Notes: a model not told the origin generated them from the sequence alone. Shown: positions 1 through 11,492, numbered from the stretch's first letter. The stretch: DNA of 64,000 nucleotides from Silene latifolia (GCF_048544455.1 NC_133526.1:10246001-10310000); one strand, 5' to 3'. Made by a program: numbers and translations.

Positions 1-117
1 GAAGAGTAGTAAGCCTCAATAACAGAAATATAAGATTCCCGTTTGTAAAGAGCACCGAGTAATATATATCACTTAATATAAACGAGAAATGCTACTTATG
101 ATACCGAGGCATCTTAC

Positions 118-1283
118 AAATATGATAAGCAATTTGCTGTCTCACTTTGTTAATTGGTTCAATATCAACTCCAGGGGCCTCCCACGCAAGCATCATGTCA
201 AATGTCAAACGACGGAAATCTTTATCAATCAAGTAATCAGGACGAGAAGTGAAAAGTTGAAGCGCTTTGTATGAGCAAAATTCCAACAAGTTTCTGGCAT
301 ATATGATTTGTTGTTTGTCAAGGTGAGGAAACTCGGTATCGAAACAAGTATGCAATTCTTGTGTAGATATATTCAAAATCCTGTAGACAGCATATAAAGA
401 GCGGTGAAAACTAATGCAGCAGATAAAACCTCTAGAAAATGGAGTTATGGATTTTTGAAGTACACCAATACTCCCTCCATCCCGATCAATTTTTGTCTTT
501 TGGTTTTGGCCTATGTTACTCCGACACTTCACTTAACTGCCGTGTCAGACAGGTGTCGGTGTCCGACACGACACGACACTTCAATTTAGACCACAAAACA
601 CGAAAATTCACCCCAAATAGTCGTATCCGACACGCCGACACCGACACGTGTCCGCGTGTCTGAGTAACACAGGTTTTGGCACAAAGACCAAGGAAAGAGG
701 AGGGGGTCAATTATAAGATGATAAGTGAACCAAATTGAGTGTGAAAGATAAAATTGCTCACCAAATGCAATACTAAAATAGATAGGACAACAATTGACCG
801 ACACCCAAAATGGAATAGGACAACAAATGACCCGGACGGAGGGAGTACTTGTTTAAGACCCTCTTAACTTAAGACGGCTCTCACACTCGATTAAGACGGT
901 CTTAAGCAATACCAACTATTTGAATAATAGAATTGATTAAATCAAGGGTCAAACATAGTGAATAATATGATCATCATTTCACAACAAAGGGAATCAATTA
1001 GTCAGGATAGGCAATTCAGAAACAACAACTCGTAGCGCAAAAGGGACAATAAAAGTGGGACGAAGGGAGTATAAAATACGGGAATCGTAGCGTAAATGAT
1101 CAAAAGAAAAGAGGGGGACCTGGAACATCGGGAGACGACGGAGTTAGCGAGAGGAGACAGAAACGGGAGAGGTTTAGGGGAATCCAAGTCGACGGGAGAA
1201 CGAGGGCTTGTTGAAGAAGTTCGCCGTTGGAAAATCGTCATTATGTTCTCCATTAATTTGGGGGTTTTGGTCGACTTCTCCAT
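118..1283 (-). CDS. DUF639-family protein, 5' end of gene (two exons, runs off left edge)
   Basis: Two minus-strand exons can be joined. Exon 1 runs from an ATG at 1283 (or the in-frame ATG at 1253) to 1120 and encodes a leader with LSPLANSVVSRCSR, ending CCAG|GTCCCC. Exon 2 is 380-118, after a TCTACAG acceptor, and encodes RILNISTQELHTCF, then YARNLLEFCSYKAL and LTFDMMLAWEAP, ending before a GTAAGA donor. The split Arg codon (AG|G) keeps the frame. From memory these blocks are typical of the N-terminal part of plant DUF639 proteins, whose molecular role is poorly known; the family name is recall, not a search. The remaining exons lie beyond position 1. The 739-bp intron carries a Stowaway MITE with a second MITE inside it. 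Exon 2 is confident; the choice of start codon is not. Confidence 0.68.
471..845. mobile_element. Stowaway-like MITE (Tc1/mariner type), with nested insertion
   Basis: The terminal inverted repeats CTCCCTCCATCC... and ...GGACGGAGGGAG are flanked by TA on both sides (469-470, 846-847), which is the Stowaway signature. The body matches the second copy at 43359-43549 once the nested 511-672 insert is set aside. It lies in the first intron of the DUF639 gene. Confidence 0.9.
511..672. mobile_element. hAT-type MITE nested in the Stowaway MITE
   Basis: A 162-bp insert begins CTATGTTACTC and ends GAGTAACACAG (imperfect inverted repeats). It is flanked by an exact 8-bp duplication GTTTTGGC (503-510 and 673-680), the length made by hAT transposases. 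The interior is rich in GTGTCGG/CCGACAC words that fold back. The Stowaway copy at 43359 has a single GTTTTGGC at the same point, so it is an empty site. Confidence 0.88.
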
Positions 1284-2105
1284 TTCTCGTTCTCCTAAGC
1301 CAGAGAAAGAAAGAGATTCATTTCCCGCTTTTCTACGCAATAGAGATGGGCCTCACAAACGGGTCAACCAGGGTCGGGTTTGGATCGGGTTAATTTTTGG
1401 TCGGGTCACTATGGTTTAGCCGGAGTTCATGCATGGTCGGGTCATTTAGGATCCAGGTGATTTTCGGGTCAACTATTATCAAGTTATTTATGAATAATAA
1501 TTAGTTTGCAACACTAAACATTCTAGTCAGGTAATATTCGATCAGGTCAATTCAGGATCCGTCAAACTCGGGTCTTGAATTCGTGTGCCGAGTCAGATTA
1601 TATGGGACGGGGTAGGTCAGTTTTGTCAGGTTTAGGGATGGCAACAGATACTGTACTCTGCCCAGATATGCATTACCCTACCTTACTGGGCAGAATATGG
1701 ATCCTAGGGTCGGATACAAGTTCTTTATTTTGGAAAGAGATATGAATCTGGATATAGTCAACTAGACCCGAATACGAACATCAAACTCGTTTTCAATTTT
1801 AAAAAACCTATATATTTAAGAAATAAACCGGGGCAGCGCAGCCACAATCATAGGTTGAACTAGACATGTGCATGGATCGGGCTGACCCGGAGGCGGGTCG
1901 GGCTCACTTAAACAAGACCTAAACCGACCCTTGAGATAAGCGGAAGCTGGCGGGTCGGACTGGCTACTTCTGTGATTATTTTTTTGTACTCAAATTTTTA
2001 TTATGATTCTATGATGACATCCTAAATTATGCTAGTCAATTCCACTGCTTGTCTATTGACACTATCCATCGATCAATGAATAGAAAAGGCTCAACTTGTA
2101 TCTAA
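1284..2105. other. Intergenic, GGGTCGGGT-type degenerate repeats and hAT-like end
   Basis: No convincing gene. Between about 1340 and 1640 the DNA consists of degenerate GGGTCGGGT/GGGTCA words. At about 1633 the string TAGGGATGGCAAC resembles a hAT terminus, but I could not find its partner or a target-site duplication. Around 1865-1960 another tract of GGGTCGGGCT words follows. The upstream region of the DUF639 gene lies here; no clear TATA box was picked. Confidence 0.45.
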
Positions 2106-2143
2106 AGTTTTTTTTTTTTGATTAGGTAAGAAAACTAGATTGA

Positions 2144-5100
2144 TCATCTAGGGTAGGACCAACCTATCTCATCCTTTCGAATGAGGGAGGTAAGTTGAAG
2201 CCACCGGCTATCAAACCACCTCGAAAGAGTTGGACATGAATGTCCAATAGAGCCCATGAAGTCAGCAACCTTGTTGGCTTCACGAAAGCAATGTTTAATC
2301 GTCATCACTTCATCGAAAAAATAAAGGTCTAATTTCACATCCTTGATAATACTAGAAATTTCCCAAATACCTCGAATCGAGTTAATAACACATAAATTAT
2401 CACCTTCCACAATTAACTTTGAAATTCCTAAGTATTTAGCTGCTAAAATACCTTCTTTTAAAGCGAGAAGCTTCCGCAACAAGGATACTATTGGATCCAC
2501 ACTTTTTTGCTCCCAACAAAACGACTTTACCATTGTGATCTCTTATAGAATATCCTAAAGCAGTTTTATTACCTTCTAATCTCGATCCGTCAAAATTTAG
2601 CTTTAGGAAGCCGTTTCTAGGTTTTTCCCACCAAACTTCTTCCTTACTAAAGTTGTTTCTAGCCGACTCTTCTATCTCGGGATTGTTGAGATCCTTAAAT
2701 CTAGTCACATTCCAGGTCTTAGTGCTATTATTACATAAAGTAATAAGTTTGCCTATACTAAATTAACATTATTAAAGATAATATCATTTCTATGAAACCA
2801 TGCATTCCACCAAATAAAAATAATCTTAATAAAATCATCTATTGGAATTAAATCTTTGAGATAAATAAGTTTCGTTAGAAAACTTTGACTTGTAATATTA
2901 TCATATTTTGACAAAAACTCGTTGAAGGTAATAATGTTCAGGTCTTGAATGAAAGACCCAATCAAAGGACATTCGTAAAAGAAATGATCTTTGTTTTCAA
3001 TAGGATTGTTGCACATAACACATTGAGGTGGGACATCAATATGACTCTTAGGAAGTCTACTTTTCGTTGGAAGACCAGGCTTTCCAAAGAAAAAATTTCA
3101 ATTTTGGTCAAATTCCAAATCCACTGAAATTCACATTTGTCAAGAGCTTGATCGAACAAACCTTGCGCTAACGAAGTTGCTGTTTTGGTAGAGAAATTTC
3201 CATCTACGGACAGCCCCCAAATGAGGGTATCTGGAATATCATTATGTGGCAATGGAATGTTAGTAATCTGATTAACAATATCGTTATTCACTAAGCTGAA
3301 CAATTTACAAACATCCCATTGTTTGTCAGAGTTTATAAAATCTTTAACCAAAAGATTAGGATCACGGTTACTATCATCATCAACCATACTGCTTGTAAGT
3401 GAGTGTGGAAAAACTCAATTATCAGGCCAAAACTTAATGTTGCTACCATTACCTACCTGCCATCTTAGTCCTTTCCTAAAGAGATTCCGAAGACTCATAA
3501 GTTTTCGCCATTGCCAAAAGGATACTGAGTTTGGTTTATGGTCAAAAATTGAACAATTTCTCAAATATTTTTTAGTTATCACTTTGATCCATATATTTTC
3601 CTTATCCATAAGAATTTTCCATAAGAGTTTCATTTGGAGAGCTTTGTTAGCTGCTCCAGAAGTTTTTATTCCTAGTCCACTCAAAGATTTCGGCAAACAG
3701 ACTTTTTGCCAACCAATCAAATTAAGGGATCGTTTAGAAGGATTCTTGTTCCAAAGAAAATCTCTATTAATCTTATCCAATTTTTTATAGATTGACGAGG
3801 GAAGAAGGAAGCTTTGCATTTGAAAAATTCCTTTTGAGGCTAAATTTGCATTGATCAGAACAAGTCTACCTACTGGTGATAAAGAATTCGCTTTCCATTT
3901 TGATAATTGATTATGAGAAGAATGAATAATACTGTCAAAGGTATTTTTAATAACTCTACTATCGATGATAGGACATCCTAAGTACTTACCTAGGTGAGTT
4001 TCCTCGTTCATACGGAGAATACCTCTAAAGGATTCTCGAAGAGGCCGGTCAATATTTCTAGTGCATTGAAAGTTGGATTTGTCAAAGTTGATAAATTGTC
4101 CTGATATCGTGCAGAATTTATCTAAAATAGACATAATGGTTCTACAACTCTGATTTGAGTCTTTAGCAAAAATAATAGTTGATACCGTCGTAGAGTAGCA
4201 AAGATAAATTTATAATCCAAACTATTACTATAGATAGCGGCAGTCAGGGTCGAACCACAGAGAGGCGATGCAATTAATAGTTGTCTGATTTTCGTCTAAA
4301 GTAACAAATGTGTGGGGGGGGGGGGGGGTTGATTTGGATGAATCTATAACTAAAGGTAACAGAATTTAAAACTAAACTAAAACAAATAACTAAGCAATTA
4401 AAGAAAATGGATAAAATCAAATATTAAAAGGATGCTAAGATGGTCGGTTCACTGTAGTTTCGGCGGCAGTATCCTAAGTAAGTCTGAAATAATCACGTAA
4501 GACGGGAAAGTAAGAAGTCCTCTCGGTCCATTCTTACCAGGTAGCATCTTTCGATCTAGCTACGGGTCCCTAATATCACTAATGCTGACTCTCATCCTGA
4601 AAAGCGATTTAAAAGCCTAAATTAACTTATCTCTCGATCTTATTAATTTAGTCGTCTTAATTAAGTAGTCTATTTCCTTCCCTTATCTTTCGATCTTATC
4701 GGGTCGGTCAATTCCTAAGCATTCAACTAGTCGCGTGCACTCGATTCGTCAAATATAGCAATTAAATTAAATAAGACGAAATTGATCTCACGTGAACCGG
4801 TCGATCGAGCAAGGTAGGCAGTCGATCGACCATGGCGCGACTCCGGCCTACAAAATTACGCCGCCTACACTACAAGTCCCCTACATCCTAACACAAAGGG
4901 TTTAGTTACTCATGATAAAATTCATAACAACAATGAAATTAATAATTAACGAAATTTGATGCATGATTGAATAGACTAAACAAATAAGATGCATAAACGA
5001 AATAAGGCTTGGGAATCTACTCTACGCAATTCTAATCTATGAACGAATAAAGATAAACTGAAAGTAAAGAGTCCGAATTACCGAATGAAAACAGGAGGAA

Positions 5101-7796
5101 GAATCCCAAATCACGAACGGAAGTAAAGCAAATAAAACCGATTGTATTGAATGATTATGAGATCTAATGCTAAACTTGATATTGAACCCTAATTATTTCC
5201 CTAAAATTCGATGATGATTTGCAGCAGGGAAGAGTTACGTTATATAGATAGTCATACGTAACTTTATTCCTAAAACTTAATTACAATGGACTTTCTAATT
5301 CTCGTCCTTTTCTTTTCACGCCAAAAACACGGTTTGGTCGATCGACCAAAGGGACCAGTGGATCGACTGAACCTCGCTGATCAGAAGCTTCTAGTAATCG
5401 TACTCTGGTCGATCGACCATGAGCATCGGTCTATCGACCACTTCAACAGGTACTTGGCTCCAAAAGCTTCGTAAATTCGTCTTTCAGGCTTCAATACGCG
5501 CACCAAGTTTGCTTCCCAAGTAAAATACTTCATGTCAAATGCAATGTTAGGTACTCGGGGACGGATTCGGCTCGATTTCCGCTGGATTCTTCACATTTCT
5601 GCAATATTACACAAAAACACAAAAGTAGACGGAAACAGGGAAAATAGTAGCTTAAACTATACAAATGAGCTCTGAAATGCGTGTAAAATAGGGTGTAAAA
5701 CATCATATTAAGGACACGCATCAATAGTATCATCCGCAAAAGTGAGAAAAGAGATTTTTTCCACCCCAAATCCAATTCTAATACCAATATCACTAGAACT
5801 AAGATCACTATTTTTTGTAGAGATCTTGCTAGAATCTCGGCGCACATAATGAATATATACGGCGAGAGTGGGTCCCCCTGTCTAATGCCTCGAGTGGGTG
5901 TAAAAACGTCACCCGATGTTCTATTTACTAACATCGAGAACGAGACAGGTTTTATACATTCCATGATCCATGAAATCCAAATATCATTGAAACCCATTTG
6001 TCTAAAAGTTTCCTCAATAAAGTTTCATTCTAGTCGGTCATATGCTTTCTCCATATCAAGTTTAATAGCAATCCAGCCACCTTTACCTTTTTTACGCTTA
6101 AAATAGTTGAAAATTTCGTGGGGAAGAAGGATATTATCTTGAATAAAACGATTAGGTGTAAAAGCACCTTGAAAAGGGTGGATAATCTTATGCAAGACAA
6201 TACGAAGACGAGTGGCCATAATTTTCGAAATGATATTATAGATCGCTGAGCAAAGACTAATATGGCGGAAAAGGTTTGATGTTTGAGGATTATCAATTTT
6301 AGGAATTAATGCTATGAAAGTATGATTTATTTCTTTTAATAATTTACCCGAATGGAAAAAAGCTAGAACTGCTTTAGTTACAGAATTTCCTACAATATCC
6401 CAATATTTTTAAAAGAACTCTATAGGGAAACCATCAGGACCTGGACATTTATTTGCGGCTAAATTAAATACAGTTTGTTTAACCTCTTCCATACTAACAT
6501 TACTTGTAAGAAATTCGTTATCTTCGTCTGTAATTAATCCACTAATCGACTTAAAGTATTTTTTGTGAACCTAATTTTAAATTCGTCAGATATTTCTTGT
6601 TTAATGAGTTCTCGGTCAGTAATACAAGCACCGTTTCTATTTATGAACTGCTTAATTCCATTTCTACTACGTCTAATAGTGGCGTGGTTTTAAAAATATT
6701 TGGTATTATTATCTCCAAACTTAGCTTTATCTATACGAGTTTTTTGTTGCCAATAAATGCGTTTATAGTCAAGTAGGGCATCACGTTTTTTGAGCCATTT
6801 CAACTGCGCTACTTCTAAAACCGTAATATGGGATGAACCAAACTGGTTTTGAATACTCTCTAACTTTTTTTCAGCACTAACAAGTTGTCTAAAAATATTT
6901 TCAAAGGTAGATTGATTCCATTTTTTAGCCTTTTGCTTTAGTAGTTTGCATTTTTGGGAGAGGCAGAACATATAAGATCCATGAAACTGATATTGCCAAC
7001 AACTTTTAACCATCTTAGTAAAATCATTTCGAAGGGTCCACATGAGTTCAAAGCGAAAAGGAGGGGCTTTCCTAAAAACTTGCTCATGTAGCTTTACGGA
7101 GATAGGACAATGGTCGGAGCTAGTGAAAGCATGGTGCACAAATTGAAAGTTTGGATAACTATTAATCCAATTAGGAGAAGCTACGACTCTATCTAGAATT
7201 TCAAACACATTTTCAGAGCCATTTTTCTTTTTTCTCCAAGTAAAAAAATTCCCGGAGAAGGCAAGATCTACACAATTTGTATTGTTTAAGAAATTATTTA
7301 GTCTCATACAACGGGCGTTGGTAACTTTTGCACCACCCTCTTTTTCATTAGGGCTTTTAATCTCGTTGAGATCTCCTAGTAATAAGAAAGGCAAATCCAG
7401 GTTTTGGACAAAAATCTCCAACTCACTCCAAAAGTCCGCCTTTTGAGTCGGTTGAGGTGGAGCATAAACGAAAATAAGGCAAAAAACCATATTTTTCTTT
7501 AAGTCACACACTTCACAAGCAATGAATCTACTCGACTTAAAAATGACATTTAGCGAAAAAGTCATGGAAATAGACTATTTCCAAAATAACCAGATACCAC
7601 CAGATAATCCAAAACTAGGAATAAAGTCGCAATTATTAAACCCAAAAATAGCCATCGTAAAAGGTTCGGGTTTAGAGGTTGATTTTGTATCACAAATAGC
7701 TAAAGTTTTAATACCATTGGAGGAGCTAAAGAAATTGAGCTCCTCGGCAAAATTTTTTCTTTTAGTACCCCTAACATTCCAAAAAGCAATATTCAT
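2144..7796 (-). pseudogene. LINE ORF2 (endonuclease, reverse transcriptase, RNase H), broken
   Basis: Starts at the ATG at 7796 with MNIAFWNVRGTKR, the usual start of an L1 apurinic endonuclease. The endonuclease continues with LLGDLNEIKSPNEKEGG and SSDHCPISVKLHE (about 6690-7565). The reverse transcriptase follows: PGPDGFPIEFF near 6410-6450, AIKLDMEKAYDRLE near 6025, GIRQGDPLSPYIF near 5880, then the FADD catalytic box, which is split by the solo LTR at 4180-5723. The thumb/connection region is at 3415-4134, the zf-RVT region at 2753-3387 and an RNase H domain (LKLNFDGSRLEGNK; LIVEGDNLCVINS; REANKVADF) at 2144-2708. Stops or frame changes near 7570, 6405, 6025, 3390, 2960 and 2720 show that it is dead. 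Confidence 0.9.
4180..5723 (+). mobile_element. Solo LTR (TGATA...CA family) inside the LINE
   Basis: This 1544-bp block starts TGATACCG, ends CGCATCA and is flanked by an exact 5-bp duplication ATAGT (4175-4179, 5724-5728). TG...CA ends with a 5-bp duplication and no internal coding region fit a solo LTR. It carries several TGGTCGATCGACCA-type palindromes (around 4800, 5335 and 5405), a run of 13-14 G near 4314-4328 and a GGGTCGAACCACAGAG motif near its start that it shares in variant form with the LTR-like blocks at 18472 and 37889. The retrotransposon family is not identified. It is younger than the LINE. Confidence 0.85.
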
Positions 7797-8398
7797 TTGG
7801 ATTGAAATAAAAAGGTGAAAAGAAATAGCTTCACCAGCGTGACAAATAGGCATACAATTCTGGCGTGTTTGAAGGCGGTCGAAACAAAAGGCAAAACTTT
7901 CGATTTATAGAGACAACTTAAGACAGAGCAAAAGCAGTCGACCGTAGAAAACGAAAAAACACAACAGAGGCCAAAGAACTTGCTAACTAAACAAGTTTGA
8001 CCATGGACTTTAGCCAAAAATAGGTTAAGACCCATCCAAGGCCAAAATAACCAGTAAGAAAGAAAAAGAGCATAACCAGAAATTTGGGAAAAACACTCCA
8101 CCAGTTCTAGACAAACAGAGGTTGCGAAAAAAATCGAAAAAAAGGAGCAAAACCCCCAAGAATAAACATATGACAAAAGGTGATACATAGGAAGGCAGGA
8201 AGACTCTTTACAAAGAATCTTCTCCAAAAATATTTGCTCGAACATAAAACTAGTACATAAAAGAAAATCTCCCATCAAGAAATTCACAGGCACTCCCCAA
8301 AACAAAAGACAAAAAGTCCAAGACAAGCAGGGGGCAAACAAAACAAGTCCTTCAGTGAACGTTGCTCTAAAAAATTCATGAAGACCGAGCAGCTGCAA
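7793..8398 (-). CDS. Open frame of 201 codons in the LINE inter-ORF spacer, uncertain
   Basis: Between the ORF1 stop (8460) and the ORF2 start (7796) the minus strand is open for 201 codons from an ATG at 8398. It ends just past the ORF2 ATG, overlapping it by one or two codons in another frame. The product would be very hydrophobic and rich in Phe, Cys, Leu and Ser, with several possible membrane segments. I do not recognise it. The spacer is T-rich and A-poor on this strand, which lowers stop-codon frequency, so the frame may be an accident of composition. Confidence 0.2.
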   Translation of the reverse strand: MQLLGLHEFFRATFTEGLVLFAPCLSWTFCLLFWGVPVNFLMGDFLLCTSFMFEQIFLEKILCKESSCLPMYHLLSYVYSWGFCSFFSIFFATSVCLELVECFSQISGYALFLSYWLFWPWMGLNLFLAKVHGQTCLVSKFFGLCCVFSFSTVDCFCSVLSCLYKSKVLPFVSTAFKHARIVCLFVTLVKLFLFTFLFQSK

Positions 8399-8459
8399 AA
8401 AAAATTAGGACAATCATAAAAAGCCGATGATAAAGGAGATGAGAAAGGGACTAGAGCCA

Positions 8460-9862
8460 TCAAGCCCTTGGGCGTTTGGATGTAGTTGAAGCCGAGTCAA
8501 CTTCATCCCCATCATCCACCTTTCTTTTTGACGACCCCGAATCTTTGGACATCGATTTGCAATTTCCACTTTTCACTTCCAAATAGCCAATTCTCTTTAT
8601 GAAGGAGTTAGCTGAGTTCATGGAGTTGAAGGAGTTCTCAGCTAACTCATCATCACCCATGAGCAAATCATCGTCATCATAAATGAAATCTGCTAAAATG
8701 CCTTTAGAAGCAACATCATCAGTATCCAAGCCCTTTCCAAGTAAAGAGAAAGGGTTGAAAACAATAATTTCATTTGAAAAAAAAGCATTTAAAGTCGCTG
8801 GAACAGTTGGTAGAGAAGCAGAAATAACAAGTTTTTCACATAGAATAATCTTATTTTCTTTAACAGGTTTGATCTCAACATGAGTATGACTCACATCTGG
8901 ATTTTTTAGATCCTGACTTAGTTCCAGATTAACAAGATTAGCATGACTAATAGAAGACTTATTTGTTTCAAAGACCATTTTTTCTTTGCCTTTCCTTGTA
9001 TTCATTTGCTCAGATTCTTTAGCTTTATTAGGGACCTCAGATGGTTCCCTAATAAAAATTCCATCTGACGCAACTCTATCCTTCTTTGGGATATTAGAAT
9101 TGACATTTTGTTTGTTTTTTCTCGAAGAGTACGGAGGTACTTTCTTATAAGGAGCTTTAACTTTCGTCTTAGGCACACTCCTCATTGGGGCATGGATCAC
9201 ATCGGTCGTCTCAGCCGTGATACCATGCGATGCTACCCAAGAGGCCCTGGCCAAAATTGACTCAAAAAGTTCAAGCAACTTAGGATCTTTTTTAATAAAA
9301 ATCTTATTCTCCCTTTTGGGGAGGGACAATAAAGGGCAGCTATCAATTATATGCGAGGGTGAACCACATCAAGAACAACCAATAGGAAAGTCTTCGTACC
9401 ATACAACAAAAGAATCCATCAGACCTCCGACAGTAGCAGTTTCAACATACGCGACTAAAGGGACAATCACGTTAACAGACACACAAGCTCTTGCAAACTT
9501 TATTTTAAATTTTTCTTCAGTGCAAATATCTAATTTAATAAGAGTGCCAACCTTATTAGCTTCAAAGAGTTTACAGATAGGGACAAAGCTAGCTAACTCG
9601 ATTGGGAAGCGGGGAAGTCTAACCCACACGTCAGCATGAATAATAGACTCACAAAACGGATCGAACGTAGGTCTTCAAGGATTTATGACAAATAAGTCAC
9701 CTTGAACATGCCAAGGTCTATCACGCCAAATTCGCTGTGTTGGGCTCCCATACTCGAGGATGATCTTGTTGTCAGAAAAAAATGACAAAAAGTAGTGGGT
9801 GCATGGAGAAACGTGATATAGTCGTATTGTTTTTATTTTTAGACTCAAGAAAGAGTTTAGAC
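8460..9862 (-). pseudogene. LINE ORF1 (gag-like, DUF4283 plus CCHC knuckle), decayed
   Basis: Minus-strand fragments encode a DUF4283-like block (LEYGSPTQRIWRDRPWHVQG, then VWVRLPRFPIELASF), a CxxC...H...C knuckle near 9340-9375 (CGSPSHIIDSC), and a long charged tail rich in Lys, Ser and Glu ending in a basic stretch KRKVDDGDE...SKRPRA that looks like a nuclear signal. It ends with a stop at 8460. Stops or frame changes separate at least three pieces (near 9670, 9366 and 9330), so it cannot make one protein. In this class of plant LINE, ORF1 is thought to bind the element RNA. The N-terminus is lost at the SINE insertion near 9862. Confidence 0.82.
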
Positions 9863-10640
9863 TTTTTTTTTTCTTTTTTCTTTTTTTTTTTTTATGACGA
9901 GGAGGTTGAATCCCCCCGGGCCCATGCATTCCCGCACCACCACATGGACCATGTAAGCCACCCCCTTCGGAGACTGCAATGGCCAAGTGATCATCGCCCC
10001 AGCTGGTAGTCGAACTCGGGACCTCTCAACTCCTACATTTCTGCAAGCTTCAAGGTTTAACCTAGACCTGGCAAACAGATCAGGTCGTGTCGTGTTCGTG
10101 TTCGTGTCAACTTTAAACGGGTCACCACTACCCCAACCCTAACCCGACCCAATTACTTAAACGGGTCATTTGTCTCAACCCTAACCCAACCCATTTAATT
10201 TTTCTATAACCCAACCCGACTTGTTTAACCCATTTATCTTTTAGCAGGTCATGTTTAACCCATTTATCTTTTAGCGGGTCATTTTTAACCCACTTAACCC
10301 GTTTAACCCAATAAAATATTAAAATAAACCAAGCTTTATAAGCCTATTATCCCATAATTAAGGAATAAAAATACTTCTTTTTTAAGTTGTTTGGGTGGAC
10401 CATTGACACTTTTAAATAAGCGGGTTATTCGTGTCGGGTTCGTGTCAAAAGAGCTCAACCCTAACCCGACCCATTTATGTTTCGTGTCGTGTCCGTGTCA
10501 ACCCAATTACTTAAATGGGTCACAACGTCTTGACCCTAACCCGCTAACTTCGTGTCGGGTTCGTGTCGTGTTTTCAGGTCGTGTCAATAATTGCCACCTC
10601 TAGTTTAACCCGTCTACCACTGAATTAATACCACTTGGTT
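9863..10640 (-). mobile_element. tRNA-derived SINE, split by a hAT element
   Basis: The flanking 10-bp direct repeat GAGTTTAGAC lies at 9853-9862 and 10641-10650. On the minus strand the element begins with a tRNA-like head (TCAGTGGTAGACGGG near the A-box position; GAGTTCGACTACC as a B-box like sequence), has a body of about 100 bp and ends in an A-rich tail seen as plus-strand T/C at 9863-9893. With the hAT element and its extra target copy removed the SINE is about 230 bp. It landed at the 5' side of the LINE. Confidence 0.83.
10063..10602. mobile_element. Non-autonomous hAT element (540 bp) inside the SINE
   Basis: The ends TAGACCTGGCAA and TTGCCACCTCTA are inverted repeats of the TAG-R-GGTGGCAA hAT type. 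The exact 8-bp duplication GTTTAACC flanks it (10055-10062, 10603-10610). The interior is made of degenerate ACCCGACCC/GGGTCGTGTC words with no coding capacity. Confidence 0.92.
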
Positions 10641-10650
10641 GAGTTTAGAC

Positions 10651-11050
10651 ATATTGAATTTTGTAAGTTCAACTGTTCAAGTACTTAATTAAGTGTATTG
10701 TGCATAATGTGAGTATGTGACTGACCCCAAAACAACCCAAGACTATTTCGTTGGGATTTTTGTTATAAATCTATAATAGGTATGTTTACTAATAGACATT
10801 GTCGAGTAGATACCTGACAGAATAAACTATATGAACATTAAAATAGATTGATAATATCTGTATTGATATCTGGACGAATACTCAATATGAATAATCTAAA
10901 GTTTACCAATAGCCGTTTCAAGTTGAATTAAATCGAAATTGAACTAAATTCTACATAACCGAAAGATACTCGAACCTAAATGCATATGAACAAGATCTAA
11001 GTTAACTAAACTCGAGATAAAAACTTTTTGAGTTCTCTCATTAATTATTA
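10651..11050. other. Intergenic AT-rich stretch
   Basis: Between the SINE and the first Helitron. No gene, clear repeat or LINE sequence was recognised. Confidence 0.4.
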
Positions 11051-11492
11051 CTAGTATTGGTGCCCGACTTAGCCCGGGCTACCTCTACTTACCATTAATT
11101 TGTTTTCATTAAATAAAATTACTTAAAGTTGCATAACTCATAAATTTATCATTAATATATTTTTCTATGACATATCCTAAAATTACGATGAAATAATGTT
11201 TGAGACAAATTCACAACTCCCACTATTAATATTTTACTCTTATTAATGAAACAATAGTAATAACATTTCACTACTTGCCTGTAATCATTGTTACTTTCAC
11301 TACTCCCGCCGTAATTATTGTTACTGTCACTACTGCCGCATTAATATTGATAATTTCACTACTCCCGCAGTAATATTGTTACTTTCACTATTACCGCATT
11401 AATATTGATTATTTCACTACTCACGTTGTTGTTTCTACCACTTTCACTAATCTCGCTGATAATATTGTTACTTTTACTATTCAAATGAGTCA

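Larger units (their letters stand above)
2106..9862 (-). mobile_element. L1-clade LINE, near full length, decayed, with solo LTR inside
   Basis: A minus-strand non-LTR retrotransposon. Its A-tail appears as a plus-strand T run at 2106-2119. Reading 5' to 3' on the minus strand: ORF1 (DUF4283-like region and CCHC knuckle), a 660-bp spacer, then ORF2 with AP endonuclease, reverse transcriptase, zf-RVT and RNase H. Net length without the 1.5-kb LTR (4180-5723) is about 6.2 kb. The 5' side is cut by a SINE at 9862 and I see no LINE sequence beyond it. A 5'-truncated relative lies at 51612-51913. Confidence 0.93.

Noticed and set aside
1096-1419. Plus-strand open frame near 1.1-1.4 kb
   Set aside because: It is antisense to the first DUF639 exon, which has splice sites and family motifs.
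1340-1640. A telomere-like or satellite array in the GGGTCGGGT tracts
   Set aside because: Units vary in spacing and sequence, and a similar tract at 10063-10602 is bounded by hAT ends, so transposon filler is the simpler view.
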